Part shown: positions 32,251 through 43,525 of the stretch, piece after piece
Position numbering within the stretch: the first letter of the stretch is position 1
Layout of the letters: every line of letters starts with the position of its first letter
From: Chlorops oryzae
Lineage: Eukaryota; Arthropoda; Insecta; Diptera; Chloropidae
Direction of reading: 5' to 3'
Assembly (NCBI GenBank): GCA_020466095.1
Contig: CM035807.1
Span: 49,451,293-49,515,292 of the forward strand
Length of the DNA stretch: 64,000 bases
Notes under the pieces: generated by a model
Database searches by the model: none
What the model saw: the letters and a program-made list of their open reading frames with translations, nothing else
What the model was told of the DNA's origin: nothing
Program-made: the position numbers and the translations under genes

Positions 32251-33207
32251 TAAACATAAAATAATCATTTTATACAAAGATTCATCTCTTATTTTTATAA
32301 AAAAAAACTTTTTACGAGAAATATTGTATTGAGGAAAATAAGTCTTTTGCCGTGTAACAATGCAATCTAGTCTAGTGAAAAGATGTTGACAGTTTCGTCA
32401 GCGCTGCCACTTGTCTGTTTTATGCGTATTTTACCATTTGTTGCATATAAAGTAATAAGAAATTTTTTTTCGTTTTAATTATAAAATTATGAACAGATAA
32501 CGTTAACGGATTTTAATGATTATAGTCTCCAAAATTTTGGTATACTTTTTGGTCTTCGGCACCAAAATCGAAAATTAAATTTTTTGATACCATACCCATT
32601 TTGCGACCTGTTAAAAGGAGGAATCCAAAATTCAGTTTAACAAAAATGGTAGTAATTTTTACAGATAATTAAAACATAACAAAGAGTTATTAAATATCCT
32701 TCATACAAGACTCGTTTGAAGGCTAATTTTGTATATTTTTCGAAAATACATAGCAAATATGTTAATTCTTTTTCCGGCGGCAGCCAAGGGCTTCCAAGCG
32801 GATGTATCTTTTAAAACCCTCAAAATTTTGACTTTAAGACGTCCCAGGCCGGCCCAATATAAACCGATTTTGTTGTTTTATGTCTTAAAAGAAAGGTGAA
32901 TCTATTCTCTACAAAGTCAAATTTCTAGACCGTTTCCCGCAGAATCCAAATCAAAAAAAAATAATCATAAGCCACGGATGGCCACACTAATTCCCATATA
33001 AATTTTTTTTCATATTTCAGAGCCCTAGCGCGCCCATCAAATCACCTCCGATCGGCGCCAAATTTGAAACCAGTCAGTTTTATGCCAAATGGAAACATTT
33101 TCCGCCCGGCGGTTTGAAATCGATCAAAATCTTCAAATTAAGAAACAGTCGAATGTCCACTATCTTTTTCATTTCGCTGACTAATGTTCTCATTGAAGAC
33201 ACTTGTA

Positions 33208-34226
33208 TGTGGCTCGGACGACTGTATTCTCTGACTGCGATGGACTCATTTACTTTTGGAATGTTACCGAAGTGTGGAACTCTCTCTTGTGGACTGTTAT
33301 CTCTCAAACTATTGTCATTTCTTTGGTTAGCACCAAATTGAAAGAATTGCTCTAAATTAGCTCTCGCGGATGAAAAATTTGAATCTGAGTTGGTATGTTT
33401 GTTCTGCATCATACCAGTTTTTGGTCTTAGCTTATGTGATTGACCTGCTGTGGGTGGAGGCGGGGGTGGCGGTATTAGTGTGGGTGTTGGCTGTGGTGCC
33501 AACGAAGGACTTAATGAATTTTCCTGTGAATATTCTATTTGAATTGGGGTTAGTTTTGAGCTTTCGATACCAGCTTCTGATAGTTCTTTTGATAATGGTG
33601 TTGTGTTACTGTTCGCTTCGTTATTTACTGTTGATTCGTTAATGTTAGACATTTGAGGACGACCAATGTTACTTTTTTCGTGATTGGCACAATGTAATCT
33701 CTCCTTCAACTGTTCTATTTCTGCTTTTTGTTCAGAGATCGTGTGTCTATTTTTTTCAAATAAACGCTAAAATTTTCTTTTAATAAAAGTTCTCTTAGTC
33801 TGTCGTTTTCTATTTTTAGTTCTTCCAAGTGTGGTACACTATGTACCACAGAAAAAAGGCGCGATCGAAAGGACTACCGACAACTTAAGTCGGAAGAAAT
33901 TATATTTTTAGAAAATATCAATTTCGATCTCCATCTTATTTTTGTTAAAATTTACAATAAAGAAAACAATTTTTGAATTTGAAATCGAGCTTCTTAGATG
34001 AATATAAAAATAATAATTCGAAGTGAATCCTCCACACAAGGATGTGTCTGAATACGCTAATTCGTCCTTCAATTTCTTGTTCTGCGATTTCAACAATTCA
34101 TTGCTGTGATTTTTCTAATTCTTTTTCAAAAGCTTTACTCTTTTTATCACTTGCGTTTTCTCTTATATGTTCAAGTACTATGTCGAATTTCTCTTCTTGA
34201 GTGTTACCTTCTATTTCACTGCGAAC
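33208..34226 (-). pseudogene. Gypsy gag, N-terminal part (copy 1)
   Basis: On the minus strand a Lys/Glu/Leu-rich coiled coil (LKSQNKKLKDELAYSDTS near 34090; KAEIEHLKERL-like near 33700) precedes a Pro-rich linker with a run of seven or more prolines (33450-33475). A QN-rich segment (NLEQFFQFGANQRNDNS) then leads to EYSRPSH, where the TA-site element enters. The coiled-coil part is interrupted by a 207-bp solo LTR (33830-34036). The frame beyond RPSH in the right arm of the inserted element is not gag. Gag with an N-terminal coiled coil and polyproline is unusual but present in both copies. Confidence 0.75.
33830..34036. mobile_element. Very short solo LTR or TRIM-like element (207 bp)
   Basis: It starts TGTGGTACAC and ends TCCTCCACA, with CAAG on both sides (33826-33829, 34037-34040). 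The second gypsy copy has the empty site (about 49110). The TG...CA termini, the 4-bp duplication and an AATAAAG signal near 33955 fit an LTR. No internal domain is present. Confidence 0.75.
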
Positions 34227-34228
34227 TA

Positions 34229-35520
34229 ACAGGTTGGCTGATAAGTCCCCGGTCTAACAAAGAAAAACACTTTTTTTTGTCAAAATTCGTTTTTATTATT
34301 CAACATAGTTCCCTTCAAGAGCGATACAACGATTATAACGACCTTCCAATTTTTTGATACCATTTTGGTAGTACTCCTTCGGTTTTGCCTCAAAATAGGC
34401 CTCAGTTTCGGCGATCACCTCCTCATTGCAGCCAAATTTTTTCCCTGCGAGCATCCTTTTGAGGTCTGAGAACAAGAAAAAGTCGCTGGGGGCCAGATCT
34501 GGAGAATACGGTGGGTGGGAAAGCAATTCGAAGCCTAATTCATGAATTTTTGCCATCGTTCTCAATGACTTGTGGCACGGTGCGTTGTCTTGGTGGAACA
34601 ACACTTTTTTCTTCTTCATATGGGGCCGTTTTGCCGCGATTTCGACCTTCAAACGCTCCAATAACGACATATAATAGTCACTGTTGATGGTTTTCCCTTC
34701 TCAAGATAATCGATAAAAATTATTCCATGCCCATCCCAAAAAACAGAGGCCATTACTTTGCCAGCGGACTTTTGAGTCTTTCCACGCTTCGGAGACGGTT
34801 CACCGATCGCTGTCCACTCAGCCGACTGTCGATTGGACTCAGGAGTGTAGTGATAGAGCCATGTTTCATCCATTGTCACATATCGAAACAAAAACTCGGG
34901 TGTATTGCGAGTTAACAGCTGAAAACACCGCTCAGAATCATCAACACGTTGTTGTTTTTGGTCAAATGTGAGCTCGCGCGGCACCCATTTTGCACAGAGC
35001 TTTTTCATATCCAAATATTGATGAATGATATGACCAACACGTTCCTTTGATATCTTTAAGGCCTCTGCTATCTCGATCAACTTCATTTTACGGTCATTCA
35101 GAATCATTTTGTGAATTTTTTTGATGTTTTCGTCGGTAACCACCTCTTTCGGGCGTCCACTGCGTTCACCGTCCTCCGTGCTCATTTCACCACGCTTGAA
35201 TTTTGCTTACCAATCAATTATTGTTGATTTTCCTGGGGCAGAGTCCGGAAACTCATTATCAAGCCAAGTTTTTGCTTCCACTGTATTTTTTCCCTTCAGA
35301 AAACAGTATTTTATCAAAACACGAAATTCCTTTTTTCCATTTTTTTTCACAATAACAAAAGTTGCTTCACAAAAGACGCTCTATCTCACAAACTAATTGA
35401 CTTACAGACGTCAGATTTTGACACGAATCATTTGAAGGTTGCCACTAAATAAAAATAATATGTATTTAATACTAGCGACGCCATCTATGTGTCAGACCGG
35501 GGACTTATCAGCCAACCTGT
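34229..35520 (-). mobile_element. Himar1-like mariner, inactivated copy
   Basis: Inverted repeats starting ACAGGTTGGCTGATAAGTCC are flanked by TA (34227-34228, 35521-35522); the length is 1292 bp. It lies in the leader/gag start of the gypsy element, and the second gypsy copy has the empty site. It differs from the copy at 42233-43525 by few substitutions, so both are young. Confidence 0.95.
34296..35341 (-). pseudogene. Himar1-like mariner transposase, frameshifted
   Basis: This is the same protein as at 42412-43458 and is very close in sequence. It begins near 35341, has a TAT-to-TAA stop in IIDW*AKFKR near 35207, and a one-base deletion in an A run near 34695 (after EKG), after which the frame continues to the stop at 34296. 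The DD34D residues are all present (YVTMDETW, FHQDNAPCH, LAPSDFF). Two lesions make it non-functional as a full protein. Confidence 0.95.
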
Positions 35521-35522
35521 TA

Positions 35523-36140
35523 AATTTAAAAATGATCTTTTCTTATTTACTGATTCTAAGACTTCCCACAGCAGTTAAACGCTCGTAAGTGAATACTTAT
35601 TGCTTTAAATTTTCTATAACTGTGCTATTTCCTTTCATTTGAATTTCATTAAATTAAGATGGCTTTTCAAGTACTTACCATCGTTCTTGTGATCGTTAAA
35701 TTATATATCCGATGCGGCGGCTTTCATTAATAAAAATGTTATTTCGCGGATAATTTTTCGTGGATTATTTTTCGAGGATTATTTTTTCCGTGACGAAAAG
35801 GACGTTTTACTTTATATTGCAATAACAACAAAAATCCATTTAAAGATTAATTTACCAAGGATTCTTTACTCTCCAAACATGGAAAGCCATGCGCTCTACA
35901 AATATAGCAATACCCTCGGTGCCTAAACACAATTCCCGGGCTCTGATAGCAGTGCTTGAACACACATCCAACAGTTAGTAACATTTAATAGAGCAACAAG
36001 GCTTACTCTTGCGGAAGAATTTTATTGAATACCATGGACTATTAGTCTTTTTAATGTCCCTATCAATGCACTACTTCGCGGACGAATTTTTCGCGGATGC
36101 GACGTTGCACACGTAGGACGTCAACTACTTCGAGTAGTTG
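35523..36140 (-). other. Gypsy leader region
   Basis: In the element's direction this lies between the primer binding site and gag. No long frame is seen. Copy 2 has the equivalent at 49320-49710, where a 150-bp part is duplicated in tandem. Confidence 0.6.
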
Positions 36141-36158
36141 TAAAAACCGGCTGCGCCA
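36141..36158 (-). promoter_or_regulatory. Primer binding site of the gypsy element
   Basis: Four bases inside the 5' LTR the minus strand reads TGGCGCAGCCGGTTTTTA. A TGGCGCAG start is complementary to a tRNA 3' CCA end and resembles the serine-tRNA-type site of 17.6/297 elements. The exact tRNA is inferred. Confidence 0.75.
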
Positions 36159-36162
36159 ATAA

Positions 36163-36697
36163 TGTTTTGCGGATTTTTCCGAAATCCTGCACTCGCCTAT
36201 CGGACCGAATATTCTAAAGGACACGCTCTTTAGTGTTTATAATTATAGCTATTTATTAAAGATACGTTATCGATATTAACAACTGTACACAACTGTAACA
36301 ACTACTTATTACTACTTTCGACTATAAGCAACTGTTAGTAACTCCTTTTTTAGTTTAAAATACAAAGCTTATTTACTAATTATTCTAGATATTTTAACCT
36401 AAGTCTGCGCTCTTCAGACGCTGATTTGTTCTTCGGGAACGGTGTCATAGGCCTGCTGACCCATGCTGATCTGTGCAGGTGTGCTTCCGGGTTTGTTGGT
36501 CGTTTTGTTCCCACGAAAATTCGATTCTCATATTCGCATACTCGGCGATTCTGCGTAAGGTCACCTATGAATTAAAGTTGCACTTGGCACGCTTGTATGG
36601 AGGTCCGAAACGCCAGCTTGCGTTTTCGGCCGTCTGCCGTCGCTAGCGGTATTGTGTAAGCCACAATATGAGCTGTTCCGATGTTTGACTCATAACA
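36163..36697 (-). repeat. Gypsy 5' LTR (535 bp)
   Basis: It is the uninterrupted counterpart of the split LTR at 20832-23785. On the plus strand it runs from TGTTTTGCGGATTTTTCCG to GACTCATAACA and is followed by ATAG (36698-36701), the target duplication. Confidence 0.95.
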
Positions 36698-36720
36698 ATA
36701 GGTAATAATTTTTGTATGTA

Positions 36721-36893
36721 CAGTAGAGTACTGATAAATGCAACACGTTTTTTGCTCGAATTCTTGTGCACTTATGAGTTCTTTGCATTAATCGGTGCAT
36801 GTTTTCATGGGAAATCATAAAAAAGGCTTCAAAGCACCTTGCACTTATGAGGTTTTTGCATTTATTCGTGTTGCATTTATCCGTAGTTCACTG
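36721..36893. mobile_element. pogo/Tigger-like MITE, 173 bp
   Basis: The inverted ends start CAGT with ACTGATAAATGCAACACG on the left and a matching GATAAATGCAACACG on the right, flanked by TA (36719-36720, 36894-36895). The CAGT terminus and TA target fit pogo/Tigger or Tc1 elements. No coding frame. Confidence 0.75.
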
Positions 36894-36895
36894 TA

Positions 36896-38658
36896 TTCTA
36901 GAAACTTCATCCTTTTGTGGGTGCTAGGGATTTCTGGGGCAGTATCTGAGGGTTATGGGTGAAATCTGACTTTAGATTCGTGCTCGGCACCCCAAAAAAG
37001 GTCGGTACTTCATCTTTCTGTATCAGGACCTTTATTTTTTTAGTTGACTGTGTAATCAGTACTTTTGGTAAAATTAAGTTTTGAGTACTTTTACTTAACT
37101 CCTAACTTACTTCACTCTTCCTAAAATATCATTCTTTGATGTCAAAAGAAGAAAAAAATTTATCATGGTGTAATTAAGATTAAAAATGATTTTTTAAAAG
37201 AAATTTTGTTAAAAATAAACTATAGTGGATTTTAGGCTTTATACTATAAAATAAAAAGTTATATTTTATTAAATTTGTAATATAAGAAACTATATTACAT
37301 TAATAAATTTAAAGTGGTTTTGAACCACTGTGAAGAGATGTGAAAAAAACCTTTGTGGGTTTTTTGCAAGAAATTTTGAAATTTACACGCTTTCAGTGAA
37401 CGGCATAATATTATATTAAACATCAATTTTGTTGATATTGTTTTAAAACCGGTGATAGCCGAGTATATTATGTTTAAGGTCATCTTGTAACACCACAAAT
37501 CATGCCCATCGATCACTCGGTGATGAACTTTTTGTAGAATAATTTAATATGCTGTTGATTTATTTTTCTTCTTTTGTGTGAGTTGGCTGTATTATAGCCG
37601 GGCTAGACCGCCCATAGAGCTCTGACTTATATATATTAAAGAAAAAGAAAAAAAAACGAATAAGTGCTAAAAAACAAACAGTTTCATTCTACCAACAATA
37701 ATACTCACATACATACCTAATTTCAGCTAATTTGTTTACATTTTATACAACAATTTTTTCCCACAAAAATTGAAAATTTTTCTTTGAATAGAAAAAACTG
37801 TTACTTGAAGATATTCTTCGTTATTAGAAATTTTTGATATAAAACAATTAATAACAAAATTTTTTATATAAAGAGAAAAGATTGAAACATTTTCGACGCG
37901 CAATTTTCTTGATATATCATGTTCAACTTTAGAATTCAATTTCTCAACAAATGTTTTTTTTTTTTGTGATATACGAGGAGTTATCTCCGGGACGACGATT
38001 TGTCGACTAATTGTAATAACCATTTTTATATTGTTTTCCGATGAGTGATGAACGTTGAGCTCTAACACACCAAGATTGCAAGTTTCATAGCTGAAATTCC
38101 GAACTTAATGGCATGTCATTCCTAAATAGCTCTGGGTAGTCAGCGTTTCTGTCCAAATATCCGCAGTTAACGATGCTGTTATGATATCGTTAGATACAAA
38201 TATATTAATTTAGTAGTATTTAGTTTAGTACGTAAAAGTGCAACCCTGTAACATATGAAATAATAAAAAAGGCAGTCGTACGCCAGACACAGCCAATGAC
38301 ACAACAGATGCGTATTTTATTTGTGAAAGCTTATTTCTTATAACATTTGAAAGAACTTCGTATTTTTCTTCCATAAGCTTCGTGACCTTGTTTCGATTAG
38401 GTACCTTGTATAGAGGAACAGCACATTTGACAAAAGCATTCAAACCTTTTTTGTTAACGATGTCAAATGGCATGCATAAACAGAAATTTTTGAGTGAGCT
38501 CGATGTGTTTCTTTCCACCATCTACAACAAAAAATTAAGCGAAAATATTTGTATGATTGAAGAAAGGCGTATTAAATTTTCTGGCCGATACGCCTTGTTT
38601 TAAACTTTGAGGATAGAAATCAATAAAAAGAAAAAATACAGTATTAAGTATTATATAT
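36896..38658. other. Unassigned AT-rich DNA
   Basis: The first 120 bp resemble 20690-20820 and continue the small element interrupted by the gypsy insertion. From 37020 to 38658 no domain, TIR pair or RNA gene was recognised. The short frames here have no recognisable motifs. Confidence 0.45.
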
Positions 38659-38660
38659 TA

Positions 38661-39941
38661 GGTGTAGTAAAAAGAAATCCATTATTTTTCCAATAGATGG
38701 CGTTATTTATCTGCATCTCGCGTTGTATAAGTCCGATCGTGTTCCGCTAGGGGGCATTAGAAAGATGACAGTTCCTACTAAAAAAGCTTTTTTGACACTT
38801 TTTTGATTGATTGATTCAGTTTTGTTTGAGAGCTTGTCAAAGATGGACATCAGCAAAGAGAAAATTCGCTACATTTTACAGTTTTTCTTCGATAAGGGAG
38901 AAAACGCAAGCCAGGCGGCTGAAAATGTGAATAGCGTTTATGGACCTGATACTGTAACAGCCAATCATGCGCAATTTGGGTTTCGTCGATTCCGTTCCGG
39001 TAACTTCGATGTCAAGGATGCACCACGCACTGGAAGGCCAATTGTCGAAAATGTCGATAAAATCATGGAAATTATCGAGTCCGACCGTCATGTTAGCACT
39101 GTTTCGATTGCAAAAGAGCTAAAGATTGCACAAAAAACCGTTTGGAACCATTTGAATAAGGCTGGCTACACAAAGAAGCTCGATGTATGGGTGTCACACG
39201 AGTTAACGCAAAAAAACCTCATAGACCGAATTTCCATATGCGAATCGCTGCTGAACCGCAACAAAATCGACCCATTTCTGAAGCGGTTGGTGACTGGTGA
39301 TAAAAAGTGGGTCACTTACGACAACGTCAAGCGAAAACGGTCGTGGTCGAAACACGGTGAACCGGCGGAAACGGTGGCCAAGCCAGGATTGACGGCCAGG
39401 AAGGTTTTGCTGTGTGTTTGGTGGGATTGGCAGGGAATTATCTACTATGAGCTGCTCCCATACGGCAAAACTGTTAACTCGGAACTCTACTGTCAACAAT
39501 TGGACCGTCTGAAGGAAGCAATCGCCCATAAGCGGCCAGCTTTGGCCAATAGGAGAGGAATTGTGTTCCATCAGGACAACGCCAGGCCACACACATCGAT
39601 AGTGACTCGCCAGAAGCTCCGGAGTTTGGTTGGGAGGTTCTTCTGCATCCACCTTATAGTCCGGACCTGGCACCAAGTGATTACCATCTGTTCCTGTCCA
39701 TGGCGAACAATTTTGCTGGTGAAACATTCGCTTCAAGAGAGGCTTCTGAAATTCGACTGTCTCAATTTTTTGCTAATAGGAACGAGGGCTTCTATGAGAG
39801 AGGCATAATGAAATTACCCTTAAAATGGCAACAAGTTATCGAACAAAACGGCGCATATTTGACCTAAATCGGGTCATTCTAACTATCTTAAATAAAGCCC
39901 TCAATTTAATGCAAAAATAATGGATTTCTTTTTACTACACC
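38661..39941 (+). mobile_element. Mariner element, second family
   Basis: The ends are inverted repeats starting GGTGTAGTAAAAAGAAATCC, flanked by TA (38659-38660, 39942-39943); the length is 1281 bp. The family differs from the Himar-like mariners in this window. A second, partial copy in reverse orientation lies at 59960-60228 beside the assembly gap. Confidence 0.93.
38843..39867 (+). pseudogene. Mariner transposase (second family), one frameshift
   Basis: Start taken at MDISKEKIRY because the upstream in-frame ATG lies in the 5' untranslated part. The N-terminal paired-type HTH domains span about residues 1-110 (TGRPIVENVDKI, IAKELKIAQKTVWNHL). The linker motif is WVSHELTQKN. Catalytic residues: Asp in LVTGDKKWV and Asp in VFHQDNARPH are in frame. 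A one-base deletion near 39622 (after KLR) shifts the frame, after which the third Asp (DLAPSDYH) and C-terminus read in another frame to a TAA at 39865. That single lesion is the only one seen. The length without it would be about 340 residues, normal for mariner. Confidence 0.93.
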
Positions 39942-39943
39942 TA

Positions 39944-42230
39944 ATTGAAAAGACTTTTGCTGAATAAAAGATTCGTCAATTGGAGTTTGTTTTTGAGCAA
40001 TTAGGTTTTGATTCGTTCGCAGAAAGTTCAATGTGATTTTGGTCAGTTTTTTATTTTCCTTTTCATCACGTTGTTTATTTGCAGATGAGTTTGATTCCAA
40101 GCTAGTTTTGCTCTAAATATATATTTAGTCAGATTAGTCTTTTTGAAAAACGAAACTGTTCCGATGCGTTTCACAGACTCACATTTCTCACTGAATCCCA
40201 TTCTACGTCTTTATGCTTCGAAAATAAGTGGCTTCGTAAATTTGTTGTTTTCCCAGAACTTCGCACAATGTTGCCGCAAAGAAGACACGTGGCCCCTTCT
40301 GGGTTTTCTTAAAGAAGATCCAAACAGAACTCTTTGGAGGCACTTTGAAATAAGATCATCGAGTTTATTCCTAATCAATAAAATTGAATAGAATAAAAAT
40401 CTTACTACTTCTACAGATAAAAAGCGTCACGATGCATCACCAATAAATTTTCGCGCGATTCAATTGTTGACCGTCAATTCTCATTTTCAGTACAAAACGA
40501 TAACATATCGTTATCGGAAAGTTGAGCGTTTTCTGGTTGTACGTACTCGCTCAATCCGTCTTTGCTCTCTTTTGTTTATCGAACTTATCGATCGCTTGGA
40601 GCAAATTTCTGACATCTATTTTATTCGTCTTTGTTGTTCGTGGAGACAGCATCGCATGCAATTATATGATATTTATTTTTCTTGATCCATATTTTAGGGT
40701 CTTACATTCTTGTATGTACCGAAAACTATAAATTGAAGACTAATTTTTATGTTATAAGATATGAAAAAAGTGTGATGAATATAATTTAAATTTAAGGTGC
40801 CTCAGAGGTAACCGAAATATTAAGGCAACGGAACTAGAAATTGTGATTACGGATGGCAACTTATTTTGGTTGACTAGTGCATCGCGTTGCCAACTGAAAA
40901 TCTGGCATTTTCGACAACTAAAAACATATGTTTCAAGAGAGAATCAATATTTTTTGAAATTAGTTGATTTAAAACAGTTTTTTTGAAAAGTTTATGCATT
41001 AGGTTCACAAATTACGCGATAAAAAGGAGAACATGGAGATTACTTCGGAGATTTTTTTACTCACTGAAAAATAGAGACCAGGACTAGCAGGAGGATTCGT
41101 AATGCGTTGAAGCAATTGCAACAGCCAAGCAGCCGGTACGTTTAAAAATGCATTTGAATTAATGAAATTTGATTCGACTAAGCATTGAGACATCGCGCTA
41201 TTTACTCGATTAATAAAACGCGACGTGGATAGAAGTGGAAATGTCTTTAATATGGTTTTGGTACAAATACCAATATGTATAGTGCTAAAAGAAGAGCAAA
41301 ATGTACTTGAGCGACGAATATGTGGAACATAATAGAGGCTTAAAGATTTCTTCGAAACTGGATCTTTAAAGAAAATCTGGATTTCAAGGCATTCTGGCTT
41401 ATATGAATGGAATCAGGATTATTTGATTAAACTTAAGTTAGTCCTTAACGATTCAGCTATTCGGGAAAAGTATTGCATGTTTTAGTTGCCATACTTAATC
41501 GCTATTTAGTTGTCTTGCGCGAAAGGCATCCAAACTGAAAAAAAGTTGCCATACATAATCAGCACCTAAGGCTAACTCCATAAACGACGGAAAGCACGGT
41601 TCTTGCGGTATTCGCGGCAAAGGTGAAAATATTTGTGCTGCTTCCATTGAATCAATGTATTGAAATGTATTTAAATGGAAGCAGCTACATTTCTTCCGCC
41701 TAAAACTCCTGAAATGTTCCGTCGTTTCTGGAGTTTCGCCTTTATTCTTTTAACAATATGAAAAGCGCCTAGAGTTTACTCCTACAAATTGTATATAGAA
41801 TACATTTTCAAACAAAACAATTTTATAGCTACTCACTAAAAATTGCCTTTTTCAAAAAGCATTTTTAATTCAAGCATTTTGAAATACTCCTTAGCATCAA
41901 TAACACTAGTTTACAAAAAAAGAGAGCAGAGACGAAATGATGGTTTTTAGACTAAATTGGGGTCGCTAATCACGAAAATTGCATCCGTTTATTTTTCCAA
42001 GGAATAGTTTTTGAGATATAAAAAAAACGTGTTTTTGGTTGTTTTTTGGGATTTTGCCAAATAACTCCAAATCAGCTCGCCTAAATAAAGTAAAATTTTA
42101 TCAGTATGAAGCAGAAAACTTTCCCCTTTGCAACTATATATTATTTGTTACAATCGGTGTTAGTTTTTGAGCTATAGGCATTTGAACTTGCAAAAAGTTG
42201 ACTTTTTTGGTTTGTTTATTTTAATTTTCA
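39944..42230. other. Unassigned DNA with one MITE-like structure
   Basis: No recognisable protein motif in any frame. The MITE-like inverted repeat at 41570-41740 is listed separately. From about 41900 the sequence has the look of the dispersed element in which the Himar copy sits (its far end at 43526-43803), but the left boundary is unclear. Confidence 0.45.
41570..41740. mobile_element. MITE-like inverted repeat, 171 bp
   Basis: The ends GGCTAACTCCATAAACGACGG and GTCGTTTCTGGAGTTTCGCC pair as imperfect inverted repeats. A second inner inverted pair (GCTGCTTCCATT/AATGGAAGCAGC) surrounds the centre. No clear target duplication, so the call is by structure only. Confidence 0.55.
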
Positions 42231-42232
42231 TA

Positions 42233-43525
42233 ACAGGTTGGCTTATAAGTCCCCGGTCTGACACATAGATGGCGTCGCTAGTATTAAATGCATATAATTT
42301 TTATATAGTGGCAACCTTCAAATGATTCGTGTCAAAATTTGACGTCTGTAAGTCAATTAGTTTGTGAGATAGAGCGTCTTTTGTGAAGCAACTTTTGTTA
42401 TTGTGAAAAAAATGGAAAAAAAGGAATTTCGTGTTTTGATAAAATACTGTTTTCTGAAGGGAAAAAATACAGTGGAAGCAAAAACTTGGCTTGATAATGA
42501 GTTTCCGGACTCTGCCCCAGGAAAATCAACAATAATTGATTGGTATGCAAAATTCAAGCGTGGTGAAATGAGCACGGAGAACGGTGAACGCAGTGGACGC
42601 CCGAAAGAGGTGGTTACCGACGAAAACATCAAAAAAATTCACAAAATGATTTTGAATGACCGTAAAATGAAGTTGATCGAGATAGCAGAGGCCTTAAAGA
42701 TATCAAAGGAACGTGTTGGTCATATCATTCATCAATATTTGGATATGAAAAAGCTCTGTGCAAAATGGGTGCCGCGCGAGCTCACATTTGACCAAAAACA
42801 ACAACGTGTTGATGATTCTGAGCGGTGTTTGCAGCTGTTAACTCGCAATACACCCGAGTTTTTGCGTCGATATGTGACAATGGATAAAACATGGCTCTAT
42901 CACTACACTCCTGAGTCCAATCGACAGTCGGCTGAGTGGACAGCAATCGGTGAACCGTCTCCGAAGCGTGGAAAGACTCAAAAGTCCGCTGGCAAAGTAA
43001 TGGCCTCTGTTTTTTGGGATGGGCATGGAATAATTTTTATCGATTATCTTGAGAAGGGAAAAACCATCAACAGTGATTATTATATGTCGTTATTGGAGCG
43101 TTTGAAGGTCGAAATCGCGGCAAAACGGCCCCATATGAAGAAGAAAAAAGTGTTGTTCCACCAAGACAACGCACCGTGCCACAAGTCATTGAGAACGATG
43201 GCAAAAATTCATGAATTAGGCTTCGAATTGCTTCCCCACCCACCGTATTCTCCAGATCTGGCCCCCAGCGACTTTTTCTTGTTCTCAGACCTCAAAAGGA
43301 TGCTCGCAGGGAAAAAATTTGGCTGCAATGAAGAGGTGATCGCCGAAACTGAGGCCTATTTTGAGGCAAAACCGAAGGAGTACTACCAAAATGGTATCAA
43401 AAAATTGGAAGGTCGTTATAATCGTTGTATCGCTCTTGAAGGGAACTATGTTGAATAATAAAAACGAATTTTGACAAAAAAATGTGTTTTTCTTTGTTAG
43501 ACCGGGGACTTATCAGCCAACCTGT
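42233..43525 (+). mobile_element. Himar1-like mariner with intact transposase
   Basis: Inverted repeats starting ACAGGTTGGCT are flanked by TA (42231-42232, 43526-43527). The left TIR has TTATAAG where the right has TGATAAG, one mismatch. Length 1293 bp. It lies in a small dispersed element whose end is at about 43803, just left of the second gypsy fragment. Confidence 0.96.
42412..43458 (+). CDS. Mariner transposase, Himar1-like (irritans type), intact
   Basis: It is a cut-and-paste DDE transposase that binds the TIRs and inserts at TA. The protein has 348 residues, the usual Himar1 length, starting at ATG 42412 (MEKKEFRVLIKYCFLKGKNT). HTH regions lie at about 1-110, WVPRELTFDQK at 119, and the catalytic DD34D residues at Asp158 (YVTMDKTW), Asp252 (FHQDNAPCH) and Asp287 (LAPSDFF), with 34 residues between the last two. 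The residue after the first catalytic Asp is Lys, while the other copy in this window has Glu there; this may reduce activity. No stop or frameshift. Sequence similarity to Himar1 of horn fly is by recognition, not alignment. Confidence 0.96.
   Translation: MEKKEFRVLIKYCFLKGKNTVEAKTWLDNEFPDSAPGKSTIIDWYAKFKRGEMSTENGERSGRPKEVVTDENIKKIHKMILNDRKMKLIEIAEALKISKERVGHIIHQYLDMKKLCAKWVPRELTFDQKQQRVDDSERCLQLLTRNTPEFLRRYVTMDKTWLYHYTPESNRQSAEWTAIGEPSPKRGKTQKSAGKVMASVFWDGHGIIFIDYLEKGKTINSDYYMSLLERLKVEIAAKRPHMKKKKVLFHQDNAPCHKSLRTMAKIHELGFELLPHPPYSPDLAPSDFFLFSDLKRMLAGKKFGCNEEVIAETEAYFEAKPKEYYQNGIKKLEGRYNRCIALEGNYVE

Larger units (their letters stand above)
29983..33205. mobile_element. TA-site DNA element with long TIRs, splitting gag
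   Basis: Inverted repeats begin CAAGTGTCTTCAATGAGAAC and extend about 480 bp; the right arm has an extra segment of about 360 bp (roughly 32640-33000). TA lies on both outer sides (29981-29982, 33206-33207), as for Tc1/mariner-type elements. When the element and one TA are removed, the gag codons on the two sides join in frame, which supports these boundaries. No transposase is visible. The same insertion is present at the same codon in the second gypsy copy (45180-47605). Minus its own later insertions, the element is about 1.70 kb in both. Confidence 0.85.
20832..36697 (-). mobile_element. Ty3/gypsy LTR retrotransposon, minus strand, heavily nested
   Basis: Two LTRs in the same orientation (36163-36697 and 20832-23785, the latter split by a Helitron) bound the element, and the outer flanks are ATAG on both sides (20828-20831 and 36698-36701), a 4-bp duplication. 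Reading on the minus strand the order is 5' LTR, primer binding site, leader, gag, protease, reverse transcriptase, then a tyrosine-phosphatase pseudogene where RNase H and integrase should be, an AT-rich stretch, a polypurine tract and the 3' LTR. RT motifs and the primer site fit the 17.6/297 type of insect gypsy elements. Later insertions are a Himar-like mariner, a 207-bp solo LTR, a TA-site long-TIR element with two more elements in it, a small dispersed element and the Helitron. gag and pol have stops or frameshifts, so it is inactive. Confidence 0.9.

Noticed and set aside
37295..38603. Several frames of 70-110 codons
   Set aside because: AT-rich, Lys/Asn/Phe-heavy or overlapping on both strands, with no recognisable motif.
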